From Novosphingopyxis sp965218915 (GTDB lineage: Bacteria; Pseudomonadota; Alphaproteobacteria; Sphingomonadales; Sphingomonadaceae): a stretch of 64,000 nt of DNA. A model generated the notes under the pieces. The model ran no database searches. It saw nothing but the letters and a program-made list of their open reading frames with translations, and had not been told where the DNA came from. The DNA lies in NCBI RefSeq assembly GCF_965218915.1, contig NZ_OZ244708.1, forward strand, positions 1,798,001 through 1,862,000, written 5' to 3'. The translations under genes were made by a program, and so were the position numbers. This document shows positions 26,204 through 35,914 of this stretch, piece by piece. Each line of letters opens with the position of its first letter. The stretch's first letter is position 1.

Positions 26204-27966
26204 ACAAGACTTTTCTCCCCCTCCTGATCGCCACCTCCTGCATCGCCGCGCCGGCTTTCGCGGACAATACGGCAGTGGTACCCGTGGACATTACGGCGGA
26301 TATCCCACTGCTGGCCACGCCGCCCGCATTTCAGGTGCCGCAAATCAGGAACGATGGCGATTTCGCGCTGGTGTTCACCGCGATCAAGCAGCAGCGCTGG
26401 GCCGAGGCGCAGGCGATGATCGCCGGTGCGCCCGATGGTCCGCTCAACGCCATGGCCCGCGCCGAGCTTTATCTCGCGGCCAACAGCCCCAAGGTCGAAC
26501 TCGGCCCGCTGCTTTCGCTGATCAACGACGCGCCCTATCTGCCGCAGGCCGACCAGCTCAGCCGTCTCGCGCAGAAGCGCGGCGCGCAGTTCCTGCCCGA
26601 AACCCCGCAAGTCCGGCGCCTCTCCTATCTCGGCTCCAGCCCGCGCCGCGCCGATCCCGACGAGATTGCCGATGCCGCCGCCGCCAGCGTGCGCAATGCG
26701 GTGATCGACCGGATCAAGGCCGACGATCCGCTGGGCGCGGAAACCGCGATGCTCGGCGGGATCGACACGCTGTCCCCGTCCGCGCTCACCGAAATGCAGC
26801 AGCGCGTCGCCTGGGGCTATTATATCGAGAATGACGACGGCAATGCCCGCCGTCTGGCCGAGATCGCCAGCACCGGCACCGGCGAATGGGCGCCGCAGGC
26901 CGATTGGGTGCGCGGCCTGTCCAGCTGGCGCATGGGCCAATATGCCGATGCCGCGCAGGCGTTCGACCGGGTCGGCCGCCTCGCCTCCAACGAGGAAACG
27001 CGCGCCGCCGGGCTGTATTGGAGCGCGCGCGCCAGCATCGCCGCCCGCCGCCCGGACGAGGCGCAGCCCCGGCTGCAGACCGCCGCGCAATATGGCGAAA
27101 CCTTTTACGGAATCCTGGCGCAGGAACAGCTCGGCATGACGCGGGCGCAGCCGTCCAGGCGGCAACAGGCAGCCTCTGCCCAGGCTTCCGGCAACCCCAA
27201 TGTGCGCATCGCGTCCGCGCTCGCCGGATTCGGCGAAAGCGCCATGGCGGATGAGGTGCTGCGTCACGAGGCGAAAATCGGCGGCGATGGCGAGCGCGCC
27301 GACCTGCTTGCCATCGCGCACCAGCTCAGCCTCCCGTCGACCCAGCTCTATCTCGCGCATTACGGCCCCAGCGGCACCAGCGCCGATCCGTTCGACCGCT
27401 ACCCCGCGCCGCAATGGGCGCCAAAGGATGGCTGGCGCGTCGACCCATCGCTCGTCTTCGCGCATACGCTGCAGGAATCGCGGTTTCAGGCCAATGCCGT
27501 CAGCGGTGCCGATGCGCGCGGCCTGATGCAGGTGCGCCCCGGCACCGCCGCCGACATGGCGCGCGACAGGGGCGCCTATTTCTCGGCATCCGACCTCAAC
27601 CGGCCCGAGGTCAATCTGGAATATGGCCAGAGTTATCTGGAACTGCTGCGCGACCGTAGCGAGACCGGCGGGCTGCTGCCCAAGGTGATCGCCGCGTTCA
27701 ACGCGGGGCCGACGCCGGTCGGCCGCTGGCAATATGAGGTGCGCGATCAGGGCGATCCGCTGCTCTACATCGAATCGATTCCCTATTGGGAGACGCGCGC
27801 CTATGTCGGCACCATCCTGCGCAATTACTGGATGTACCAGCAGATGGCCGGCGCCGATTCGCAGAGCTTGGAAGGGCTCTCGCAAAATGCCTGGCCGCGC
27901 TTTCCGGGTATGAGCGGTCCGGCCTATGTGCGGATGGATGGCAATCGCGCCATGGCGCAGCGCTGA
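26200..27966 (+). CDS. Soluble lytic murein transglycosylase (SLT family)
   Basis: Periplasmic enzyme cleaving the MurNAc-GlcNAc bond with anhydro product formation. 588 aa. The N-terminal MNKTFLPLLIATSCIAAPAFA is a signal peptide. A long alpha-solenoid of about 380 residues resembles the U-domain of Slt70. The catalytic domain follows with QESRF (predicted catalytic Glu426), GLMQVRPGTA, LEYGQSYL and AFNAGP. The GTG start overlaps the upstream stop (GTGA) and the stop overlaps the moaB start by 1 nt (TGATG), so three unrelated functions share one coupled unit. Confidence 0.94.
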   Translation: MNKTFLPLLIATSCIAAPAFADNTAVVPVDITADIPLLATPPAFQVPQIRNDGDFALVFTAIKQQRWAEAQAMIAGAPDGPLNAMARAELYLAANSPKVELGPLLSLINDAPYLPQADQLSRLAQKRGAQFLPETPQVRRLSYLGSSPRRADPDEIADAAAASVRNAVIDRIKADDPLGAETAMLGGIDTLSPSALTEMQQRVAWGYYIENDDGNARRLAEIASTGTGEWAPQADWVRGLSSWRMGQYADAAQAFDRVGRLASNEETRAAGLYWSARASIAARRPDEAQPRLQTAAQYGETFYGILAQEQLGMTRAQPSRRQQAASAQASGNPNVRIASALAGFGESAMADEVLRHEAKIGGDGERADLLAIAHQLSLPSTQLYLAHYGPSGTSADPFDRYPAPQWAPKDGWRVDPSLVFAHTLQESRFQANAVSGADARGLMQVRPGTAADMARDRGAYFSASDLNRPEVNLEYGQSYLELLRDRSETGGLLPKVIAAFNAGPTPVGRWQYEVRDQGDPLLYIESIPYWETRAYVGTILRNYWMYQQMAGADSQSLEGLSQNAWPRFPGMSGPAYVRMDGNRAMAQR

Positions 27967-28475
27967 TGGCGGGGACGCCCGTCAATATCGCGCTGCTCAC
28001 CGTATCCGACACCCGCACCGAAGCGAACGACACGTCGGGCGATATCCTGGCCGAGCGGATCGCCTCGGCCGGGCATCATCTGGCCGCGCGAACGATCGTG
28101 CGCGACGATGCGGATCTGCTGGCCGGTCAGTTCGAACGGTGGATCGACGATCCGCAGATCGACTGCATCGTCTCCACCGGCGGTACCGGTCTGACCGGGC
28201 GCGACGTGACGCCCGAAGCGCTGGAGCGCGTAAAGACCAAGGATATACCGGGGTTCGGAGAATTGTTCCGCTGGCTGAGCTATCAGAGCATCGGCACGTC
28301 CACCATCCAGTCGCGCGCCGCCGCGGTGCTGGCCCAGACCACCTATATCTTTGCCCTGCCCGGCTCGAACGGCGCGGTGAGAGATGGCTGGGACGGGATT
28401 TTGAAGGACCAGCTTAACAGCGAAAACAGGCCGTGCAATTTCGTCGAGCTGATGCCGAGGCTGGCGGAGCGGTAG
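27966..28475 (+). CDS. moaB: Molybdenum cofactor biosynthesis protein B
   Basis: MogA/MoaB-type protein that adenylylates molybdopterin before metal insertion. 169 aa from the ATG at 27966. ALLTVSDTR, VSTGGTGLTGRDVTPEA and ALPGSNGAVRDGW are family motifs. Other molybdopterin genes, moaC and moeA, lie 21 kb away at 49379-51039. The length and motifs fit MoaB rather than the longer MogA. The gene is followed by a palindromic repeat. Confidence 0.93.
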   Translation: MAGTPVNIALLTVSDTRTEANDTSGDILAERIASAGHHLAARTIVRDDADLLAGQFERWIDDPQIDCIVSTGGTGLTGRDVTPEALERVKTKDIPGFGELFRWLSYQSIGTSTIQSRAAAVLAQTTYIFALPGSNGAVRDGWDGILKDQLNSENRPCNFVELMPRLAER

Positions 28476-28497
28476 AACCGAAATTAGCTTATCAGGT

Positions 28498-28590
28498 CCG
28501 TTCGCCCTGAGCCTGTCGAAGGGTTGTCCTTCTTTTTCTATCGGGTGGCCAGGAAACAGAGCAGTCCTTCGACAGGCTCAGGACGAACGG
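28498..28590. repeat. Palindromic repeat, copy 1 (CCGTTCGCCCTGAGC family)
   Basis: The 25-nt arms at 28498-28522 and 28566-28590 are reverse complements with one mismatch (CCGTTCGCCCTGAGCC against CCGTTCGTCCTGAGCC), separated by 43 nt. Further copies lie at 29785-29875 and 41290-41402. It sits in the 183-bp gap between moaB and the radical SAM gene. Confidence 0.9.
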
Positions 28591-28658
28591 TGAATGGGGT
28601 ACATCTTGCTCCATCCATAGTCATTGTTCCCGATACGTTCTCATGCTAAACCCTGCCC

Positions 28659-29747
28659 ATGACGGACTCGGCCGACCGAATGGTAGCGAAAGGCCGCGGG
28701 GCAACCCGCGGCGACATACCGCAGCGCTTCGGTCTCGCCGCGCGCGAAATGGACGGGGACTGGCGCGACGCACGCGGCGATATCGACGGCGAGCCCCCGC
28801 CACTACGAACCGAGGTGACCGAGGAGCATCCCAAATCGATCCTCACCTTTAACAAATCGCCCGACATTCCGTTCGACCGATCGGTCAATGCCTATCGCGG
28901 CTGCGAACATGGCTGCGTCTATTGCTTCGCGCGGCCGACCCATGCCTATCACGATCTCTCGCCGGGGCTCGATTTCGAGACCAAGCTGTTCGCCAAGCCG
29001 GGCGCGGCGGCCTTGCTGCGCGCGACGCTGACCAAACCGTCCTATCAGGTCCGCCCGATCGCGATCGGCACCAACACCGATCCCTATCAGCCGATCGAGC
29101 GGCGCTACCGGATCAGTCGGGCCGTGCTCGAACTGATGGTCGAAACGCGCCACCCGATCTGCGTCACCACCAAATCGGACCGGGTGCTGGACGATATCGG
29201 ACTGCTGGCCGACCTCGCCGGGGACCGGCTGACCGCGGTGGCGATCTCGGTCACGACGCTGGATTCCGCGCTCGCCCGCATCCTCGAACCGCGCGCGGCG
29301 CATCCGTTGCGGCGCCTGAAGGCGGTGGCGGCGCTGGTGCAGGCCGGCGTGCCGACCTATGTCAACATCGCCCCGGTCATCCCGGCGATCACCGATCACG
29401 AGATCGAAGCGATCGCCGAAGCTGCCGCCGCCGCCGGGGCAAAGGGCATATCGGCGATCCCGATGCGCCTGCCGCACGAGGTGGCGCCGCTGTTCCGCGA
29501 CTGGCTGGAGGTGCATTATCCGGACCGCGCGGCCAGGGTAATGAGCATCGTCCGGCAATTGCGTGGCGGACGGGACAACGATCCCGCATTTTTTGGCCGA
29601 ATGCGTGGGCTAGGGCCTTGGGCCGAACTGCTGCGCACGCGCATGGCCATCGCCCGGCGCAGATATGGTTTCCTGAAGGGCAAGTTCGATCTGCGCTGCG
29701 ATCTGTTCCAGCGGCCGGAAATGGATGGGCAGATGCGGTTATTGTGA
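28659..29747 (+). CDS. PA0069/Rv2578c-type radical SAM protein
   Basis: 362 aa. The radical-SAM cluster motif is CEHGCVYC, followed by FARPTHAYHDLSPGLDFETK, which marks the PA0069 family (related to spore photoproduct lyase-like enzymes). A GTNTDPYQPIE segment and NIAPVIPAITDHE follow. The substrate is unknown. The start is ATG 28659; the gene stands alone between two copies of the same palindromic repeat. Family assignment is confident, function is not. Confidence 0.88.
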   Translation: MTDSADRMVAKGRGATRGDIPQRFGLAAREMDGDWRDARGDIDGEPPPLRTEVTEEHPKSILTFNKSPDIPFDRSVNAYRGCEHGCVYCFARPTHAYHDLSPGLDFETKLFAKPGAAALLRATLTKPSYQVRPIAIGTNTDPYQPIERRYRISRAVLELMVETRHPICVTTKSDRVLDDIGLLADLAGDRLTAVAISVTTLDSALARILEPRAAHPLRRLKAVAALVQAGVPTYVNIAPVIPAITDHEIEAIAEAAAAAGAKGISAIPMRLPHEVAPLFRDWLEVHYPDRAARVMSIVRQLRGGRDNDPAFFGRMRGLGPWAELLRTRMAIARRRYGFLKGKFDLRCDLFQRPEMDGQMRLL

Positions 29748-29784
29748 GTGAGCGCAGGGCTCGCAAAGCGGCATAATCCCAAAC

Positions 29785-29875
29785 CCGTTCGCCCTGAGCT
29801 TGTCGAAGGGCTGTTCTGTTTTTGCAACCTTAGCTTTTTAGAAGAACAATGCTTCGACAAGCTCAGCACGAACGG
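29785..29875. repeat. Palindromic repeat, copy 2 (CCGTTCGCCCTGAGC family)
   Basis: Arms at 29785-29809 (CCGTTCGCCCTGAGCTTGTC...) and 29851-29875 (GCTTCGACAAGCTCAGCACG...) are imperfect reverse complements around 41 nt. It lies in the 172-bp gap between the convergent radical SAM and DUF1330 genes. Confidence 0.88.
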
Positions 29876-29919
29876 TTCTCGGAGCTAGTTTGGTTAGAAG
29901 GCGGTGCAGTCCAGACCCT

Positions 29920-30357
29920 TCAGGCGAACCCCTCACCACCTATCTCGCGCGGCGCCAACCTAATCAACCGGCTCGTCGCCACCGCCGCCTGCCGGTGCAC
30001 CACCGCTTTGCGATAGGCCTCGTCGGTGACCATCTCCAGAAACGCGGCGGCATCGGGATAGCGCGCGACGAACACTGCGTCCCACTGCTCGTTCCCGGGC
30101 CCGATCAGCACCGTCTCGAACCCGCCGCGATAGACGATCGATCCACCGACGCGCGCGAATACCGGGCCGCTTTCCTTGCCGTAATTCCGGTATGCGTCCG
30201 CGCCGGAGAGTCCCTTGCCCGCCAGCGCGTGGTCGGCGGGATAGTCCGCAGCCTCGCGAAAGCGCACCAGGTTCAGCATCTCGATCGGCACATCGCGCGG
30301 CAACGCCTTGAACGTTTCAAATTGCGCGCGTTCGGGATCGACATGGCGGTCAGTCAT
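29920..30357 (-). CDS. DUF1330 family protein
   Basis: 145 aa, ferredoxin-like dimeric alpha-beta-barrel protein. EMLNLVRFRE, GYRKYG-like AYRNYGKES and WDAVFVARYPDAAAFLEMVTDEAYRKAVVHR match the DUF1330 pattern. Biochemical function is unknown. Its start overlaps the 3' end of the upstream acyl-CoA ligase gene by 8 nt, so it is likely cotranslated and may work with it. Confidence 0.82.
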   Translation of the reverse strand: MTDRHVDPERAQFETFKALPRDVPIEMLNLVRFREAADYPADHALAGKGLSGADAYRNYGKESGPVFARVGGSIVYRGGFETVLIGPGNEQWDAVFVARYPDAAAFLEMVTDEAYRKAVVHRQAAVATSRLIRLAPREIGGEGFA

Positions 30358-31963
30358 CGACGGTCTCCAGCTTATAGTCCGAATATTCGTCGCGCAGCGC
30401 GCGCTTCAGGATCTTGCCGGTGGCGGTGTGCGGCAGCTCGTCGACGAACTTGATCTCGTCCGGCAGCCACCATTTGGCGACCTTGCCCTGTAGATGGTCG
30501 AGGATATCCTCCGCCCCCAGCCCCGAACCCGGCTTGCGCACCACCAGCAGCAGCGGCCGCTCGTCCCATTTGGGATGATGCACGCCCACCGCCGCCGCCT
30601 CGGCCACGCCGTCGCAGCCCATTACCGCATTCTCCAGCTCGATCGAGCTGATCCATTCGCCGCCGGACTTGATCACGTCCTTGGCGCGGTCGGTGATCTG
30701 CATCGTGCCGTCCGGATAGAGCACCGAGACATCGCCGGTATCGAACCAGTTGTCGTCGCCCGAGGCGTCCTCCTCGGCACGGAAATAGCGCTTCATGATC
30801 CACGGCCCGCGCACCTGCAGCCGTCCGCTGCTTTTGCCATCGCGCGGCAGCTCGCCATTCTCGCCGATCGTGCGCAGCTCGACGCCATAGGGCGGACGCC
30901 CTTGCTTGGCGATGACGTCTACCTGGGCATCGAAATCCAGCGCGCTCCAATCATGCGGACGCGCGCCGGTGGTGCCGATCGGCGAGGTTTCGGTCATGCC
31001 CCAAGCATGGGCCACGGTGATGCCGGTTTTTTTCAGCCGCTCGATCATGGCGCGCGGGGCTGCCGATCCGCCGATCACGACGCGTTCGAGCGAGCCGTAA
31101 TCGCCGCCGTTCGCGTCCATATCCGCGAACATGGCGAGCCAAACCGTCGGCACCCCCGCGCTGAACGTCACCTTCTCCTCGCGGAAGAGCTTCCACAAGA
31201 CCCCGCCGTCGTTCGAACAGGAACAGACCAGTTTCGCGCCGACCGCCGCAGCGGCGAACGGGATGCCCCAGGCATTGGCATGGAACATCGGCACGATCGG
31301 CAGCATCACCGAGCGCGCGGACAGGTCAAACACCGCCGGCTGTAGCGACGTGATCGCGTGAAGCACGTTGGAACGGTGCTCGTACAGCACCCCCTTCGGA
31401 TTGCCGGTGGTGCCGGAGGTGTAGCACAGCCCGCACGGATCGCGCTCGTCCAGCTGGACCCAGGCGAAATCGCCGTCCTCCGCGTCGATCAGTTCGCGAT
31501 AGGTAGGGTAATCGCCTTCCCCATCAAATTGGCCGTCATCGAACAGAATGAATTTCTCCACCGTTTCGAGCCGGTCCTTGATCCCCTCGACGATCGGTTG
31601 GAACATTTTGTCAAAAAACAGAACACGGTCGCCCGCATGGTTCAGAACATAGACGAGCTGATCCGCATGCAGGCGCGGGTTGATGGTGTGCAGGATGCCG
31701 CCCATGCCCGCCGTGCCGTACCAGCTCGAAATATGGTGGCCATGGTTCATGGCGATGGTCGCGACGCGGTCGCCGCGCTGGATGCCCATGCGCTCCAGCA
31801 TCTGCGCGAATTTGCGGCTTTCCAGCGCCACCGTAGCCCAGTCGCTGCGCGTAAGGCTGCCGTCGGCCCAGCGGGTCACCACTTCGCGCGGGCCATTTTC
31901 GCGTTCGGCATGGTCGATCAGGCTGGTGACGAGCAGCGGGAAGTCCTGCATGCTTCCGAGCAT
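30350..31963 (-). CDS. Fatty-acid/acyl-CoA ligase (ANL superfamily)
   Basis: Activates a carboxylic acid, probably a medium- or long-chain fatty acid, as acyl-AMP and then acyl-CoA. 537 aa from ATG 31963, which has GGAGAG just upstream; a TTG one codon earlier is possible. The P-loop-like motif YTSGTTGNPKGV, the A5 motif WGMTETSP, the A8 motif DVIKSGGEWISSIELEN and the catalytic Lys in TATGKILKRAL are all present. It is followed by a DUF1330 gene; dnaE ends 40 bp upstream on the same strand. Confidence 0.92.
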   Translation of the reverse strand: MLGSMQDFPLLVTSLIDHAERENGPREVVTRWADGSLTRSDWATVALESRKFAQMLERMGIQRGDRVATIAMNHGHHISSWYGTAGMGGILHTINPRLHADQLVYVLNHAGDRVLFFDKMFQPIVEGIKDRLETVEKFILFDDGQFDGEGDYPTYRELIDAEDGDFAWVQLDERDPCGLCYTSGTTGNPKGVLYEHRSNVLHAITSLQPAVFDLSARSVMLPIVPMFHANAWGIPFAAAAVGAKLVCSCSNDGGVLWKLFREEKVTFSAGVPTVWLAMFADMDANGGDYGSLERVVIGGSAAPRAMIERLKKTGITVAHAWGMTETSPIGTTGARPHDWSALDFDAQVDVIAKQGRPPYGVELRTIGENGELPRDGKSSGRLQVRGPWIMKRYFRAEEDASGDDNWFDTGDVSVLYPDGTMQITDRAKDVIKSGGEWISSIELENAVMGCDGVAEAAAVGVHHPKWDERPLLLVVRKPGSGLGAEDILDHLQGKVAKWWLPDEIKFVDELPHTATGKILKRALRDEYSDYKLETVDD

Positions 31964-32002
31964 CAATCTCTCCTATGGCGGCGGCCGATGGTCGGCCTGC
32001 CT

Positions 32003-35000
32003 TCAGGAGACCAAACGCAAGGGCGGAGGGCCGGACGGCCGAAGGTCCGCGACATGGCTGATCCCTTCCAAGGACATGAGCCGCTCGCGCAGGGTTTCGT
32101 CAACCCGGAATGTCCGGCCAAGCGAGATGCGCGCGCGTTTTCCGGCACCCGGTACGTCGACGATCAGCTCGCTGCGGCCGCCCGCCAGGGGCAATGCTAT
32201 ATTGGCGATCTCGCGCAGTGCGATCTCGCAATCGACCTGCATCTCGAGGCACAGACGCGCCTCGGCCGGCGAATCGGCGCCGGCGGTGAGGGGGCGGGCG
32301 CCGCGAACGGTAAGCCGCGCGCTGTCGTCGCCCGGCCGCATGTCGAGCTCGACATCGAGCATCAGGCAGGCGCTGTCGTCCGCCGCCTGCGCGAGTGCCC
32401 GCCCGACCTCCTCCTCGAAACAGCTCGCGCCGAACTGGCCGCTGGCATCGGACAGTTCGGCCATGCAGAAACGGTTGCCGCGCCGCGATTCGCGCCAGCG
32501 CACATTCTCGACCAGCGCCGCCATCTTGACCTGCCGCCGCTCGCCCTCGGCAATCGGCGGCAAGCCCGCCAGATCGGCCTGAGTTTTCACGCCTTGGGCC
32601 AAGAGCTGCGCGCGATATTGCGTCACCGGATGCGCCGAGAAATAGAAACCGAAGGCGTCCTTCTCGCGGATCATCAACTCGCCCGGTGGCCAGGCTTCGA
32701 CCGCAGGCAGGCGTAGCGCCGGCACGTCGCCCTCGTCGCCGCCGAACAGCCCGCCCTGCCCGCTGTCGCGCATCGCCTTGGCGCTCTGCGCGGCGGCAAG
32801 GATCGTTTCCGCGCCCGCCTGCACCGCCGCGCGATCCGGGTTCAGCGCGTCGAACGCGCCCGCCGCGGCCAGCGTCTCGATGCTGCGTTTGTTGAGCAGA
32901 GTCGGATCGGCGCGGCCGGTCAGATCGTCAAGCGATTTGAATTTTCCATTGGCGCGGCGCTCGGCCACCAGCGTTTCCATCGCCTTTTCTCCGACATTTT
33001 TGAGACCCGCCAAAGCATAGCGCACCGCGCGACCGCTCTCGGTCGGCTCGACCGAAAATCCTGCCTCGCTCTCGTTCAGCGTCGGCGGCAGGCAGGCGAT
33101 ATCGAGCCTGCGCATGTCATCGACATAGATGCCGAGCTTGTCGGTCTGGTGTATATCGAAACACATCGAGGCAGCGAAGAATTCTTCCGGATAATGCGCC
33201 TTCAGCCACGCCGTCTGATAGGCGAGCAGCGCATAAGCTGCGGCGTGGCTCTTGTTGAAGCCGTAGCCGGCGAACTTGTCGATCAGATCGAACAGCTGGT
33301 TCGCCTTGTCCGCCGCGATCTCGTTTACGGCGCAACCTTCGACAAAGCGGTCGCGCTGCTTGTCCATCTCGGACTGGATCTTCTTGCCCATCGCGCGGCG
33401 CAGCAAGTCGGCCTCGCCCAGGCTGTAGCCCGCCAGGATCTGCGCGGCCTGCATCACCTGCTCCTGATAGACGATGATGCCGTAGGTCTCCTTCAGGATC
33501 GGCTCCAGCAGCGCGTGCGGATATTCGATTCGCTCCTCGCCGTTCTTGCGGCGGCCGAACATGGGAATATTGTCCATCGGGCCGGGCCGGTAGAGCGAGA
33601 CCAGCGCGATGATATCCTCGAACCCTGTCGGGCGCACGGCGGCCAGCGTGCGGCGCATGCCTTCGGATTCCAGCTGGAACACGCCGACCGTCTCACCGCG
33701 TTTCAGCAATTCGAACACGCCCGGATCATCCAGCGGCAGGTCCGCCAGATCGACGGTCTCGCCACGCGCCTCGATGAACCGCACCGCCTTTTGCAGAACG
33801 GAGAGCGTCTTCAGCCCAAGGAAGTCGAATTTGACGAGCCCGGCGACCTCGACATATTTCATATCGAACTGCGTCACCGGAATGTCGGAGCGCGGATCGC
33901 GGTAAAGCGGCACCAGCTCGGCCAGCGGCCGATCGCCGATCACCACGCCCGCGGCATGGGTGGAGCTGTGGCGCGGCAGGCCTTCCAGCTTACCCGCCAG
34001 TTCGAACAGTTCGGCGACATTGCTGTCGCGCTCGATCTCCTGCCGGATTTCGGCCACGCCCTTGCGCGCGCGGTCCAGATCCCACGGGTCGGTCGGGTGG
34101 TTGGGCACCAGCTTGCAGAGGCGATCGACCTGGCCATAGCTCATCTGCAGCACGCGGCCCGTATCGCGCAGCACGGCGCGCGCCTTCAGCTTACCAAAGG
34201 TGATGATCTGCGCGACATGATCGGACCCATATTTTTGCTGCACGTAGCGGATCACCTCGGCGCGCCGCGTTTCGCAGAAATCGATATCGAAGTCCGGCAT
34301 CGACACGCGTTCCGGGTTGAGAAACCGCTCGAACAGCAGGCCCAGCCGGATCGGATCGAGATCGGTGATGGTGAGCGACCATGCGACCACCGAGCCCGCG
34401 CCGGACCCGCGCCCCGGACCCACCGGAATGTCGTTCGCCTTGGCCCATTTGATGAAGTCCGCGACGATCAGGAAATAGCCGGGGAAACCCATATCGACGA
34501 TGACGCCGACCTCGAAATCGAGCCGCTCGAAATAGGCCCTTCGCCGTTCGTCAGGAAGATCGTCATAATGCGACAGACGTTTTTCCAGCCCCGCCTTGGC
34601 ATCGGCCGCGAGCTGCGCCGCCTCCCCCTCCAGATCGCCGGCGACGCTCGGCAGGATCGGCGGACGCTTCGGCGCTCCCACGCCACATCGCTTGGCCACG
34701 ACGAGCGTGTTCGCCAGCGCCTCGGGCAGATCGGCAAACAGCTCCTGCATTTGCACCGCGGGTTTCAGCCAGCTTTCCTTCGGGCTCTTGCGGCGGTTGT
34801 CGCCCTGCACATATTGCCCGCCCGCGATGCACAGCATGGCGTCGTGCGCGCGGTGGAAGCTGGGCTCGGAAAACAGCACCGGGTTGGTCGCGACGATCGG
34901 AAGGTCTCGGGCATAGGCTAGATCGAGCAATCCGGACTCGGCAGCCCGCTCGATCGGATCGTCGCGGCGGCTGAGCTCGATGTACAGGCGCCCCGGGAAC

Positions 35001-35491
35001 AGGGTATCCAGCTTCGCGCAATAGCTCTCCGCCTTGTCCGGCTGGCGCTCCTCCAGATGCCGCGCCATCGCGCCTTCGGCGCCCGCGGTGAGCGCGATCA
35101 GCCCGTCGGTGCGCCCCTCTAGCGCCTCGAACCGCACATGCGGCGCCTGTTCGAGCGGACGGCCGAGATGCGCCTCGGACACCAGAGCGCACAGATTGTC
35201 ATAGCCCGTCTCGTCTTGCGCATAGAGCGCCAGCCAGTCGATCGCCGGATCGGCCGAGTCGGTGCCGGGCCGTGCGACCGCGAGCAGCGCGCCCATGATC
35301 GGCTGCACACCGACATCGCGGCAGCCCTTCTCGAACGCCATCGCGCCGTAGAGGCCGTTGCGATCGGTCACCGCGACGGCGGGAAATCCCAGGCCCCGCG
35401 CGCGGCCGCCGACCGCCTTGGCATCGGTCGCCCCCTCCAGCATGGTGTAGGCGGAGAAGACGCGGAGCGGCACGAACGGGGCGTAGGACAT
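32003..35491 (-). CDS. dnaE: DNA polymerase III alpha subunit
   Basis: Catalytic subunit of the replicative polymerase. 1162 aa, the size of DnaE1. An N-terminal PHP domain starts VFSAYTMLEGATDAKAV; the usual metal-binding His of HSxYS is Phe, so PHP nuclease activity is probably lost, as in many proteobacteria. The catalytic Asp pair lies in PDFDIDFCETRR near residue 400. GPGRGSGAGSVVAW, a helix-hairpin-helix region and a C-terminal OB domain follow. Divergent from a small membrane-protein gene with 83 bp between starts. No SOS box was seen in front of it. Confidence 0.97.
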   Translation of the reverse strand: MSYAPFVPLRVFSAYTMLEGATDAKAVGGRARGLGFPAVAVTDRNGLYGAMAFEKGCRDVGVQPIMGALLAVARPGTDSADPAIDWLALYAQDETGYDNLCALVSEAHLGRPLEQAPHVRFEALEGRTDGLIALTAGAEGAMARHLEERQPDKAESYCAKLDTLFPGRLYIELSRRDDPIERAAESGLLDLAYARDLPIVATNPVLFSEPSFHRAHDAMLCIAGGQYVQGDNRRKSPKESWLKPAVQMQELFADLPEALANTLVVAKRCGVGAPKRPPILPSVAGDLEGEAAQLAADAKAGLEKRLSHYDDLPDERRRAYFERLDFEVGVIVDMGFPGYFLIVADFIKWAKANDIPVGPGRGSGAGSVVAWSLTITDLDPIRLGLLFERFLNPERVSMPDFDIDFCETRRAEVIRYVQQKYGSDHVAQIITFGKLKARAVLRDTGRVLQMSYGQVDRLCKLVPNHPTDPWDLDRARKGVAEIRQEIERDSNVAELFELAGKLEGLPRHSSTHAAGVVIGDRPLAELVPLYRDPRSDIPVTQFDMKYVEVAGLVKFDFLGLKTLSVLQKAVRFIEARGETVDLADLPLDDPGVFELLKRGETVGVFQLESEGMRRTLAAVRPTGFEDIIALVSLYRPGPMDNIPMFGRRKNGEERIEYPHALLEPILKETYGIIVYQEQVMQAAQILAGYSLGEADLLRRAMGKKIQSEMDKQRDRFVEGCAVNEIAADKANQLFDLIDKFAGYGFNKSHAAAYALLAYQTAWLKAHYPEEFFAASMCFDIHQTDKLGIYVDDMRRLDIACLPPTLNESEAGFSVEPTESGRAVRYALAGLKNVGEKAMETLVAERRANGKFKSLDDLTGRADPTLLNKRSIETLAAAGAFDALNPDRAAVQAGAETILAAAQSAKAMRDSGQGGLFGGDEGDVPALRLPAVEAWPPGELMIREKDAFGFYFSAHPVTQYRAQLLAQGVKTQADLAGLPPIAEGERRQVKMAALVENVRWRESRRGNRFCMAELSDASGQFGASCFEEEVGRALAQAADDSACLMLDVELDMRPGDDSARLTVRGARPLTAGADSPAEARLCLEMQVDCEIALREIANIALPLAGGRSELIVDVPGAGKRARISLGRTFRVDETLRERLMSLEGISHVADLRPSGPPPLRLVS

Positions 35492-35574
35492 ATTTCGAAC
35501 AGATAGCGCGGCTAGGCCGATTCGGCGAGAGGCGGCCGGCGATATGTTGTGGACAGCCGGGTGCGGACGGAGAC

Positions 35575-35910
35575 ATGCCGATGTGGCAGACGATCAAGAC
35601 CTGGTTTCTATCGCTGGGCGAAAATTACGGGGTGGACCCGCTGGTTTTCGGCATCATCTATGTCGGCGCGATCCCGTTTTTCCTGCTGTCGATCGCCTGG
35701 CTGGTGCGCAACCGCCGCGCGGGCAAGCCGATCGCGCTGCCGGTGCTGAGCGCGGGCGTGTTCTTCATCTCCGCCTATGTCTATCTGGCCATCGTCGGCC
35801 ATAACATCCCGATCTGGGTGTGGTTCTTCATGGCCGCGATGGTGGTCTACGGCATCTGGTCGACCATGCGCGATATCCGCAAGAAGGTGGCCGCCGAACC
35901 CGAACGCTGA
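35575..35910 (+). CDS. Small three-helix membrane protein, unknown function
   Basis: 111 aa. Three hydrophobic segments lie around residues 22-44, 54-74 and 78-98, with basic residues after segment 1 (VRNRRAGKP) and at the C-terminus (MRDIRKKV), giving a plausible topology with the C-terminus in the cytoplasm. The start is ATG 35575 behind a GGAG. I do not recognise a named domain. It is divergent from dnaE and convergent with lolD, ending 4 bp before the lolD stop. Confidence 0.7.
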   Translation: MPMWQTIKTWFLSLGENYGVDPLVFGIIYVGAIPFFLLSIAWLVRNRRAGKPIALPVLSAGVFFISAYVYLAIVGHNIPIWVWFFMAAMVVYGIWSTMRDIRKKVAAEPER

Positions 35911-35914
35911 CGCG

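Noticed and set aside
26113..27885. 590-codon minus-strand frame opposite the SLT gene
   Set aside because: Antisense shadow; the plus strand has a signal peptide and a complete lytic transglycosylase domain.
33149..34921. 590-codon plus-strand frame inside dnaE
   Set aside because: Antisense shadow of a strongly conserved gene; no start signals or recognisable domain.
32003..35491. SOS control of dnaE
   Set aside because: No GTTC-N7-GTTC site in the 83-bp region upstream, and the length and context fit the replicative DnaE1, not the error-prone ImuC/DnaE2.
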